Positions 36,270-47,041 of a stretch of DNA of 64,000 nt are shown in pieces. Where the stretch lies: assembly GCA_010279815.1 (NCBI GenBank), contig QEOQ01000253.1:35586-99585 (forward strand). Reading direction: 5' to 3'. The stretch's first letter is position 1. The number at the start of each line of letters is the position of its first letter. The DNA is from Brachionus plicatilis (Eukaryota > Rotifera > Eurotatoria > Ploima > Brachionidae). The notes below the pieces were generated by a model. That model was not told the DNA's origin. It did not search any database and worked only from the letters and a program-made list of their open reading frames with translations. The position numbers and the translations under genes were made by a program.

Positions 36270-37238
36270 TTAGTTTTGTTCAAAACAAGAGCTTGAGTTT
36301 GGACTTTGCAAGCGAGCCTTTTCTCTCACTTCATCAATGCGTTTGGCCTATGAATAGAAAAATTGTCAAAATTTATAAAAATTTCAATTTTTTCAAATTC
36401 ATTTACATGCTCTCTCATTTTTTCTTTTATTTTGTCCAAGTGATCCTCTCGATTGTCCAATGCATTTTGTAGCTTATGAAGTATTTTTTCCTCGAGCTCT
36501 TCGTCCTTTCCGCCCATTGTGGCGTTTCGCACTTCTTCCACATGTTTCTCCTAGACAACAAAAAAATTCTCAAAAGTAAAAAAAAAATTTTATCCGTGCA
36601 TATGTTTGCCCACGTGTTCTTTAAGCCTTTCGGTCAGCGCAGAGATATTGGCCAAACGATTTTCTTCAGCAGCTAGCAATTTGTTGATTATCTTCTCTTC
36701 CAATACATCAGCAGTCGATGAAGCTATTTCTTTTATTTGCGCTATTTTAGTATCCTACACAGAATGGAAAGGTAAGCAAAAAATCTAAAATAATTTTTTT
36801 TCCTATTTACAGTTTTTTTCAATTTTTCCATTAGATTCATCTTTAAAGTATTTCGATTTTCTTTGCTCGCCTCCAATTTGCTCATCAATTTTTGCTCAGT
36901 TTGTTTGGAAAAATTTAGGTTTTGTTCCTCGCGGATTTTGGCAGCTTCCTCAATTTTTTGATTTTTTTCACTTATCATACTTAGCTTGGCCATTTCAAGC
37001 GATTGTCTTCTTTCCTCGGCTCGCTGCAGCTTAATTATAATGTCCTCTTGGGTCAATTGTCTGTTTGGAGTATTCTGCGGTGTTAGTTTGGCTGGGGTAG
37101 TGCCTTTCGGCACGTCCAAAATTACCTCGAATGCCAAGCCATTTTTGGCTTGATTTTTCACTGGACTCATCATTTCTAAACAGGCAAATGGTCTACTTTG
37201 TCCAATGTTCAATATTCAAAAAACCTACCAGTTTGCAT
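36270..37238 (-). CDS. Stathmin family protein with four tubulin-binding-like repeats
   Basis: Five exons on the minus strand: 37238-37229, 37175-36811, 36754-36614, 36550-36407, 36347-36270; 245 residues. Exon 1 holds only MQT plus one base. Residues 14-24 (KNGLAFEVILD) match the stathmin N-terminal cap that folds as a beta-hairpin on alpha-tubulin. Three Thr-Pro sites follow (residues 30-40), where vertebrate stathmins have Ser-Pro regulatory sites. Then come four related helical repeats: EDIIIKLQRAEERR (47-60), EQKLMSKLEASKENR (97-111), EEKIINKLLAAEENR (144-158) and EEKILHKLQNALDNR (192-206). Stathmins sequester tubulin dimers and promote catastrophe. Vertebrate stathmin (149 residues) has two repeats and binds two dimers. 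Exons 3 and 4 add one repeat each, 47 and 48 codons long and both in phase 0. The donor after exon 3 (CAC|GTGGGC) is weak but gives the expected KEH-EKH join. It is head-to-head with the nuclear receptor. Confidence 0.88.
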
Positions 37239-39208
37239 TTTTGTTTCTAAGCCGAAGTTTCAAGCGCAAATAATATTTTATTTTTTCTTATAAAATTTTA
37301 ATTTTTTGCTCCAACTCTCCACTAAACAGTCAACTCCTAGTCAAGTTTTTTTTTGAAAAGCACGCACATTTTTTCATGTTTAATACCAGAGCAGTGCGTT
37401 CATCAATATCAGTGTTTTTTTTTTTTTTTTTGTTCAAATGGAAAATCAAAGTTTACATTAAAATAAAATTGAAAAAAAAAGTTCATTTAAAAATATGGGC
37501 AGTTCAAATTTGTTTTTTTTTTCGAAAACTAGCTTTGCTCTCGAATTCAAAAGTTTATTTTTGAACTAAAAGAGTTTGCTAATTGATGAAGCTTAATTGT
37601 TGTTTGTGATATTTTTTGAAGCGGATGAGAACCAAGGCAACTGAGCTTATTTTTTTAAGCTGCGAATCGACGACAAATCAATGTAAATTTTTCCAACCAA
37701 ATTTTTTTTGTCGATTACATTTGAAGCTTTGTGAAAAGCAAAAATATAAAAAAAATTCTAAATTTCACCCCACTACGGGTTTATTTAAAACAAAACGAAA
37801 ACAAGCTTTTAAAAATCTCTTAGTTTAGAATTTTTTTTAGAAAATTTCTATTTAGTTTTGAAATTTATTTTTATGAAAAGCACTCTTAGCATTCTATTCA
37901 ACAAAGCGGGTTGGCAAGTTCATGAACGACTTTATTCAACAAATATAAAATTCTATCCAGCAACACTATTTTGCGTTTAGTACAACAGTTTGCTTTACTA
38001 TACTGGTGTCTGTGACGCATCTCTGCTCTATCGATTTTGTCTCTAATTTCCAACTCTTAGCTCTCATTTATTTCATCCATTAGGTAATTGGAAAATTTAT
38101 TTTTCTATTAGCAAGCTATTTTACCTTTTTTATATTACTAGGTAGGTAAATAATTGTTTAGTTAAAGTTGGCTATATACTTTGCAAAATCAACTCTATGC
38201 GTTCGCGTCTGTGACGGACAACTTTTACTATGTGATCAAGCTAATTTTTATTTGCTGAGATCATGTTCAGAGATGGCTTGAGCTAGCCTAGCTAGTTTGG
38301 GGCGCAAGTGAGAGATAGCAAGTTTTTTGAATTTGATTAAGTTGATGGAATTTGCAGGTTTGGCAAGCAGTGATCTATGAAGAATGGTATAAATTGGATA
38401 AGAGCGTATCGTTCTGCATAGGCGGCTTGCAAGCGCGCAATCATCTCAAAATAGACAAGTGGAAATAGAAGCTGGAATTGCGCGCCTCAAAATTGTATTC
38501 TTAGCCAAAAGTAGCTAGTCGACGCGCTACATAAGGATCATCCACAAAAACAAAGCTAATTCATTTAATTGGGCTAGATGAGAAGAGAAAAATCGATTGC
38601 AAAATGCCTCAAGAGAATAAACAAGAGCTCAAGTTCAATTGAAAAAATTAATTCTTCTTATTTTTTGCCAAGAATGATTTTTTTTTTTGTTTTTCTTAAT
38701 TTTTTGTTGCTTGCAATTGATTGCGTGTTTTAAGGGAATCAAGAAGCGTTCAACTCTAAACTTCAAATTATAATAATTTATATGTCAGAAAGAATGTGTG
38801 TTTGTTTAATCTCAATTTTCAAGTCATTTGTTAGGATTGTATTCATTTAGTTGCAAACCACTAATTACACAACAATCGTGCTAAATCAGGGACAGTTGGT
38901 TGTGTGCAATCGATCGGCTAGCGCCGTGTGAAATCTATAGGCTATCAATAAACATTTGCTAATTAAATAAGAGTGCAAGCGTTTCATGCTTGCTATAAAA
39001 GTCCATCGATTGCCACTAGTGCATTGACTGTATTTGTCGATTGACTGTGCCAACAAGCTATTACCACACAATCGCTACTATTATTATAATATTTTATGTT
39101 TGAAAAATTTTAAAAATACATATTTGAAAACTCATTATTATTATTATTTTTTTTTCTTATTTTTTGTTTTATTTAGATTATTTTTTTTCTATAAAAAAAT
39201 AAAATAGG
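37239..39208. other. Divergent intergenic region between stathmin and nuclear receptor genes
   Basis: Both neighbouring genes start outward from here, so promoters and 5' exons of both should lie inside. The part 37990-39070 is visibly richer in G+C and CpG (for example GCGTTCGCGTC and GCGCGCAATC) than normal spacers. TATAAATT occurs near 38390. I could not assign any core promoter or transcription start. A 61-codon minus-strand frame (38886-39071) is not convincing. Confidence 0.4.
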
Positions 39209-42200
39209 ATGCAAAATTTTACATACAGCTCGAGCGCTCCGTTTGATTCGAGCTCAGGTCACCATTCGTTTCCGTTTGGCGCACAAATGAACCAGCAGCA
39301 GTTGCAGCTGCACCTGGAGCTTCAGCAGCAGCTGAATAGGGGCAAAAAGCTGAACGAAGACGAGTATGACTACTATGACGAAGATGAATACGAAGACGAG
39401 CCGGACGATGAGGACAAATCGACGTTGGGCGCCGCGTCCGCTCTCCAAAAGAAGCCCAAGGGCGAACTCACTTGTGTGGTGTGCGGAGCGCCTGCCAACG
39501 GATACAACTTCGACGCCATTACATGCGAGTCGTGCAAAGCGTTCTTCAGACGCAATGCCTTCCGACCACTGGTAAGCTATCTAAATATAGATAACACAAT
39601 TGTCTATAATAGATATTTGTCCATATATATATATAGAAAAAAAAGCTAAAATTGGATAATTGACTTCTATTATTTCGAAGAAGGAAATTGATTTTTTTGA
39701 CTTAAATTTTTTTTTTAATTCCTTGAATTGGAAAATTTATTAAAGAAAAAAAATTTAAATTAAAAAATTTATTTAAGAAAAAAAAAATTCCAACTTAAAA
39801 AAATCTATCTATTTAAGAGGAAAAAAATATTCGTTAAAGAATAAAAAATTAAAATTAAAAAAAATCTATTTAAGGGGTAAAAAAATAATTCGTTAAAGAA
39901 AGAAAAATTTAAATCAAAAAATTTTTTTAAGAAAGAAAAATTTAAATCAAAAAATTTTTTTAAGAAAGAAAAATTTAAATCAAAAATTTTTTTTAAGAAA
40001 ATAAATTTCTAACTTAAAAAAATCTATTTAAGAGTTAAAAAAATAATTCGTTTAAGAAAAAAATTTTAATTATGTAATTTTATTTTTAAAGAATTTATTT
40101 CGATGTTCGAACAACAACCAGTGTGAAATAAATATACAAACGAGAAAAAAGTGCAAAAAGTGTCGCATTGTAAAATGCTTCAATTTGGGCATGAGACGCG
40201 ACTGGATAATGACAGAGATGGAACGCGAGGAAAAAAGACGCAAAATAGAAGAAAATCGCAAGAAAAAAACTACAGGTAATATTTTTTTTTCAATTTTGGC
40301 ATTGTGAATTTTCATACAATCTATCCAATTACTACAAAAATAAAATTCTTTTTCCTTAATTTAAATTGACAAAATTAAGCTTCTTAAAGTTTGTTGATGA
40401 AAAAACCTGAAATCAAATTTGTTTCACTAAATTCAAAAATAAAAAATTAATTCTAATTAGCACAGGATAAAATAAAATATGAATATTTTGAGATCACTTT
40501 TTTCTTGCCTCCATCATCTAGTTTAATTAGGATTTTTTTGTCGCAATTTGTAAATTTATTTATTTATTACTTAAATGTTATTGAATCAAGTGGCTTTAAT
40601 AGTAAAGAAATGAACTTACTTGTTATTATTATTATTTATTGGTTTTCTGTTCGAGCATACACTCCTTCAGATAAAAGAAAATAAAATAATTCAAACAGTT
40701 TAAAAAATTTTTAATTTAAAGTAAGTTATTTTTCATTTATGAATGAAAGGACATGTTTAGGCTGGTCAAATTTTAAACTATTCGAGAATCAAGAGTAACA
40801 AAAAATTTAGCTTTCAAAATAATCAATATCATTCAGAACAATTAATTTATTGGCAAATATTTCTTTTATTTTTTTTCCTTTAAAATGGGACTGTTAACTG
40901 GTACATTGTGTGTTTCACCTTTTAAAAACCTACAGAAAAATCTGGAGTAAAAAATGCTAAAATTTTCTAAGAACTAAAATATTGTATTTGAATGTATGCA
41001 TAAAAAATTCACAATGCCTTAAAATTTTTTTTTCAAATTTAATAAAAAAAATTTTAAAAAATAAAAAAAAAAATTTTTTTCTAATTTAAATAAAAAAATT
41101 TTTTTGTCAAGATGGAAATGTGTCCGAGAGTATGTCTCACAGTGAACTGTCAATGGCAACACCGATAGTAAAGCCGATAAGAAGAAGACGTCGCCGAAGA
41201 CGCCATTCGCTCCTTGACCAAAAACCAATCGATCAAAACCGTTTGAGCAGTGATGAAAAAAAAATCTACTCGACCGACACGCTCAAGCAGTCATCCTACA
41301 CTGGCACATTTTACACCGACAACCAGGCCCAGATCCACTCGCTGCCCAACTTGTATCCATCGTACGGCCACTCCTCTACGTCTAGTCACTCAACTACCAA
41401 CTTCTACTACGAAAATGACGATTCGAAAAAAAGCGCCGAGCACAAATCCAAAATGAACAGCGCCGCCTTGTACTCGACCATGTCTCCTCAGTCGCAGGCA
41501 TCGCAGCCGCCCTCAAATTCCTCATCGCCATCGCTGAACGAACAAGAGCAAAACGGCACGTCGAGACCGTTCGAAAGAACGGCCATAGATGCCATACGAA
41601 AGGCGTACAAACAAGCCATTCAACTGGTCAAGGCGTACGGCCAGCCCAAAGACTCGGACAACATAAACGACACCATCAATTTGACCGAACTGGGCGTCAG
41701 AAGAATCATATTCTATTTTAAGCTCATATCGGACTTTCGAAATTTGAACCATGATCTAATGGTCAAATTGCTCAAACAAAACATGATGACCATCATCCAA
41801 ATACACGGCATCAATTCCTATAACAAACAAGAGAATAGCTTTAAAGAGCCGGACACGGACGACACACCGTTTGCCGCCGATTCACTCAAATCGGTCTATG
41901 GCGACGAGGTCTACCACAAAATAATCACAATAACAGTGAATTTGCACGATTTGTGCCAAGGCGATTTGGTTTACATAAAACTTTTGATGTTGATTATTTT
42001 ATTTGATCCCATAAATGACACTTTGAATGCAAGCGAGAGAGTGATGATAAAAAGCCTACAAGAAAAATACATGAATTTGACGTTTGCTAGCCTTTGTGAT
42101 CGATTGGCGTGTGCTGCCAAAGCTAATCTTGTGCTCAAGTCTATGTTGTTCGAAGTGAACAAGATAAGCGATTTGGCCAGGTGGTTCGAGAGGACGGTGG

Positions 42201-42406
42201 TCGAAAGGTCGGACTCGGAATTTGTGCGGCCATTGATGAAAGAAATATTCAGCTTTCCGTCGGACCACACGCCGCCCTCTTCGATTAACTCGTCGAGCGC
42301 GTCATCCAGCGTTCAGTCTGTGAGCTCGATGCCGCCAAGTTCAGCGGGCTTCAATGAAAAAACTGATATAAAGCAAGAGGCGTTTTCTCAAGACTTTGTT
42401 CAGTAG
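39209..42406 (+). CDS. Nuclear hormone receptor, HR96/NR1J-like
   Basis: Exons 39209-39571, 40092-40275 and 41112-42406; 613 residues. The N-terminus is Gln-rich, then Asp/Glu/Tyr-rich. The DNA-binding domain starts at residue 89 (CVVCGAPANGYNFDAITC). Its P-box is CESCKAFF and the second finger is CSNNNQCEINIQTRKKCKKC, completing eight zinc-binding Cys across the exon 1/2 junction. ESCKA, rather than EGCKG, is the P-box of the HR96/DAF-12-related NR1 receptors, which sense xenobiotics or sterols. A run of Arg (about 206-213) may be a nuclear localisation signal. The hinge is long, Ser/Gln-rich and disordered. A divergent ligand-binding domain spans about 336-555 and includes the helix 3-5 signature region. 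The ligand is unknown. AATAG ends two bases before the ATG, so this could be a cis or trans splice acceptor and the 5' end may lie elsewhere. Rotifers are known to use spliced leaders. Confidence 0.85.
39730..40070 (+). repeat. Tandem AT-rich repeats in intron 1 of the nuclear receptor
   Basis: Three copies of a 33-bp unit containing aaaaatttaaatc start at 39903, 39936 and 39969. They are embedded in a larger irregular repeat whose word AAAAATCTATTTAAG...AATTCGTTAAAG (in part) recurs near 39800, 39860 and 40020. Nothing coding. Confidence 0.65.
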
Positions 42407-43666
42407 ACCAAGTGTGTGATCGAATTTTCTGCGTGGCAAGTCAAGATACTCGAGTAGATGGTGCACAATTGATAAAGAGACTTTTTTTTCTTTTCATTAT
42501 TTTTTTTTTTTTTTTTAATTTTTTTGATTTTTTTTGTAAATTTTGTTCGAAGACTAAAGTATTTTTTTTGTCTTGATTAAATTGTTTGTTCTTATTGAAT
42601 GTATCATTGGCCTATTGTATTGCTCTTAGGTAGAGTTGGACCAGTTTCGAGATTTCTATTCTGTGCTCAAAGTTTGATTGTTCGGTGAAATGTTTAGTTT
42701 TTTTTTTCTCTTTTTTTTTCTTTTTTTTTTTCTTTTGAGCTAATTATTGATTAATTTAAATATATATATTTATATTTTATTTTTAGTAAATTTTTTTATT
42801 TCATGTTGAAAATCAAAGCAAAAACTTATTTTGACAAAAAATTTTAGTTAATTATTTACAAATTGAATCTGAAGGTATAAATATTAGCTTTGGTACAAGC
42901 CGAAATAAAATATTTTAAAATTAGTTGTTTTTTTTTTTAATGATCAAATTCAATCAATATACACCTGTGTGTTTTGTTATATTTAAATGACATCTTTTTA
43001 TCTCAAAAATGATTCGCCAAGTTTTGTATTTAAAAATTATTATTCAATTGTTGTTCATTTATCTAATCCTCAAATAGAAAATTAAAATCAAAAAAGTAAA
43101 AACACACAATAACATTTTAGTAATAGTAATAAAATAATAAGTAAATTTAGTTTTAGAAAAAATGTAAATGTAATCTTTTTTTTAGAATAAATATTCAAAA
43201 AAAAACTGTACTTTAAAAGGAGTTTTTTTTTCAAGTAAAAAAGAGCTGAAAAAATTTTTAAACTTCTTTTTTTTCATCAGCTGATTTAGTATCTCATAAT
43301 TTTAGATTTAAAGAGTTTGATAAATTAGCACATACTAAAATTAAATTTATTGAAATTTTTTTCGCTTAATTTAAAAAAGATTTTGTTTTTTTATTACTAA
43401 TTGATATATTAATTCAGAATTAGATATCAATCAATTTAATTTAATTTGAGGTGATTTTTATACTTTTTTGGTACTAAATCTTAACTGAATCTTTTTTTAA
43501 AAATAAAAAAGCAAAAATTACAGTAATCATTCTTTTTTGGACTTTAAAAATTTTGCCATTTTATGAAAATTAACAAAAAAAATTAATTAACGAAAATTAA
43601 TGCAAATAATTGTTAATTCAAGGGTTGTGAAGTTATTATCATTTATTATTATTATTATTAGGCTTA

Positions 43667-43835
43667 TGAAGTTCGTTTCAATTCGATTTTTAAATTCAGA
43701 AAATTTTAAATAACTTTTTTTCTAAGAGAGTTAATTTAGTTCCTTAAAATTCTTAATTTTAAGCAAATTTGCTTTATACAATAAAAAAAGTCTGTAAAAA
43801 ACTGCAATTTTTAGCATTTTGCTCCTCATTTAAAA
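43667..43835 (+). repeat. Dispersed repeat, copy B
   Basis: It is collinear with 1148-1290 (copy A) over about 150 bases, sharing gttcgtttcaattc exactly and a series of shorter blocks ending in CTGCAATTTTT...ATTTTGC...CATTTAAAA. Same orientation. Immediately before it stands an ATT microsatellite. Confidence 0.5.
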
Positions 43836-45590
43836 ATTTTCTATTCAATTGTGCATTACTTTGTCGGATTGGAACCATTGAAATATTTTGTGAGTTTAGC
43901 TTTAATTAAGAAATACTTATTTTGAAATTCAAAAAATGAGAATTGATTTATTGGGAGTCGATTTCATGAAAATTAATCCTCAGAAAATATTAAGTATAAA
44001 AAAATATTGATTTTATTTATTTAATAAGAAAATATCTTCATAATTAGATGGCTTTTTAAAATTTTTTATTTCTTCTTAAAATTTAAAATTTGATTCGCTT
44101 TGCGGTGCATCACCCTTGGTGACTTTAAGTAATTTTTAATGATGATGATAATAAGAAATTTAAAACGCCTTTTTGAAAAAATAATACAGTATTTATAATT
44201 TATGGTACTTTTTTTCATTGGATACCATTTAATAAAAGAAACTAAATCTTTATTTAAAATACTCTTAAGGAAACTTGGTTTATTATAATTTTCGAACAAA
44301 TATTCCTTTGGCAATACTTGAACTATTTTAGTTGCTTTTTATTCTTTTTTATTTAGTTTTTGTTTTGCATATCTTAAGAGAATATTAATGTGTTCACTTG
44401 CTGTTTTCAAGGAAGTTTAAAAAAAAAAACACACAAAAAACTAGGCACTAGGAAGCTATTGAAAAAAAACTATAAACTGATAAAGGCATTATTTATTTTG
44501 TGCCAACTTTTCGCTTCTCATTTTTTTCTTAAGTAATTTTAAATTAATTTTAATTTATTCAGTTGGGTTGAGAGTTTTACAGATATCAAATTATGTATAA
44601 ATTCTCTTAAAAATATTTATCAAAGGCTTATGATTTGAATATGTTAAAAATATAAATTTAATATAACCAAAATGAGAAATTATTCCTGAATGAAAGAATG
44701 TTAGGGAATTCGTATCTTAGGAAAATAAAAAAAAACAACCGTACAAAAGATAATTTCTTTAATCAAAGGAGTAATATTTGAAGTTTTTTGTATAAATCAA
44801 AATTGACATATTAAAAAATTCAATTAAATTTGTCGTCATCAAAATTATTCTTATTGTAAAGAATTGACGAAAATAATCTTAATTAATTAAATGAAAATAA
44901 ATTTAAATAAATAAAATTTCTTATAAACTTCAATAATTTTAATTATGCTTCAATTTAACTAAACCTATTTGTAGCAAAATATAGTAAAAATATTTTCTTA
45001 AATAGAACTAAAGTATCATAAAAATAAAGCTTGTTAATTATTTTAAAGCTTTTGAAAAGTTTACTTTAGTTACAAAGCTATTGTAAATTACAGTGTTAAT
45101 TAAAAACTTTCATATAAAGAATCAAAAGGGGTGAAAATAACTTTTAATTGCTTTAAAAAAATAAATTTGGAATTATTTTTAGAAAATTGAATAAACTTGT
45201 TTAATTATTTAATTGAGCCTTGTGCAAATAAACTCAATTGTATATGTTTTAAATTAAGTTAATTTAGACTTTGTAATATTGCCTTTGTGGGTAACATAAC
45301 AATAAAGAATTTAGTAGTTTATTTTCTAAAAGTCAAGAATTCTTACTGTAAATTGTATTATTAAACATATCACCTAAATTCATAATACTCAAATATTTTT
45401 AATTATTTATTTCAAAAATTATGCAAGATTCGGTGATAAAAAAAATATATTTCTATTTTTTTGCTTGGAAATTCAAATATTTGATATGAAATTTATCCAA
45501 AATTCATTGAGAAAAAGCGTTTAATTCTGCCAATAAATACAATTAGAAAAATTAAATTTTACTAAAAGATTAAGTTTAGACTAGGGTTGG

Positions 45591-45989
45591 TAGACCGATT
45601 CCAATTTTTGAGACCAGTTCCAATTTTTTTTTAAAAAAAATTTAAAACAAGTTTTTTTTCGATAATTTTTTTTAAATAGAATAAAGTTGTAATCTAAAAA
45701 ATATTTATTTTTAACATAAAAAAAATTTTTTAAAAATATTTATTCTTAAAAAAAATACTAATGTTTTATTAATAATTATTTTAAAAACAAATACTATGAT
45801 TCGTATTTTTCAATGTTTGGAAAGAAAGTTAAATCGGACACATTAATTAAAGCAGTTTAAAATTTTAAAGTCAAAAATAACACAAGAAAAATTGTTTTTA
45901 TTCGCAGAAATTTTCACTTAGATAAACCGTATTCTAAAATACGCTGGTTTTGCCAGCGTATTTTAGACCGCTTTTAAGGAATCGGTCTA
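45591..45989. mobile_element. Small inverted-repeat element with internal hairpin
   Basis: The ends are a perfect 12-bp inverted repeat: tagaccgattcc (45591-45602) and ggaatcggtcta (45978-45989). Inside, near the right end, 45934-45947 and 45953-45966 form a perfect 14-bp hairpin (ctaaaatacgctgg) with a five-base loop. The centre is A/T-rich and non-coding. Size and structure fit a non-autonomous DNA transposon. No target duplication was confirmed, so the superfamily is open. Confidence 0.5.
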
Positions 45990-46357
45990 ATTTGTTTACT
46001 AAAATGGTTTTATGATTTTCCTTAAAATTAAGTTTCCTTAATCTTGAAATCTAAAAAGAGAAAAAGAAATAGTCTTTATTTTTATAAGAATTTTTCTGTT
46101 TAAATAGTAATGAAATTTTGAAGTGTTGGATGGAGGTTCGTCCGACGAGAAATAAAAAAAATGAAAAGAACAAACAAAAAACAAATAAATAAATCGCAAA
46201 TCAAAAATGAATGAATTATAAATAATCTAGTTTAGTATATGAACGAACTTGACTGGATTGCATATTTAATGAAAAAATTTTTTTTTTTTTTTCACAGAAA
46301 GATAGCTACCATAGCGAAACTACATCTAGTCTCGCTCCACAGGTCTCCTGCTGTAGC

Positions 46358-46360
<3 letters not shown>

Positions 46361-46443
<83 letters not shown>
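46361..46443 (+). repeat. (TTA)n microsatellite, about 27 units
   Basis: Uninterrupted TTA repeats over 83 bases. They create a spurious poly-Tyr frame on the plus strand, which is not a gene. The flank just upstream (46300-46360) is unusually rich in G+C. Confidence 0.95.
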
Positions 46444-47041
46444 TTTCTTTTATAAACAATTTTTTTATCATCGCCAAACCTGGCGTAATTTTTGAAATAA
46501 ATAATAATAATAAAAAAGTTAAGTTTTAATTTTGATCATAATTAAATTAAGTCGGGACAAAAATTAGTAAAATTAAAAGGACTTTTTCTAAAGCCTAATG
46601 CTAAGCAGATGTTTCCAATGATTTGGATCTTATTCAGTACTATTTGACGTTTCCAAATAATATTGTGAATCCTGAAAGATCTTTTTCAAATATTAGTCTA
46701 AAAGCGTGGCGTATCAATTAATATTAATAGAAATATTGAAAAAAATCATTTTTTTTGTATATGCTGAAAATCACTTTAAAAGCAGTAAATTAAATAAATG
46801 TATTTAAAAATTAAACATATATTAATTAAATAAAATTTTTAAATTTTTAGCTTAAAAAAATAAATATTAATAAATTATTGAATAATATGACAGCTGAATA
46901 TTGTTGACTAACATATGATAAATCATAAATGGGATTATTATAACGAAAAAAAATAGAAAAAGGCACCATTAATTACAAAAAAAAAATAATAATAAAAATT
47001 CTACCAAAAAGACAAAAAAAAATACAAAAATCGATAGATTT

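Larger units (their letters stand above)
42407..47041. other. Spacer between convergent genes, repeat-bearing
   Basis: The first 800 bases are T-rich and probably the 3' untranslated region of the nuclear receptor, with AATAAA near 42903 and 43187. No supported gene. Listed repeats: 43667-43835, 45591-45989 and 46361-46443. Confidence 0.5.

Noticed and set aside
38886..39071. 61-codon minus-strand frame in the stathmin/nuclear receptor promoter region
   Set aside because: The region is G+C-richer, so frames are longer by chance; the peptide shows no recognisable feature.
46239..46529. 96-codon plus-strand frame with poly-Tyr
   Set aside because: It is created by the (TTA)n microsatellite; flanks show no coding character.
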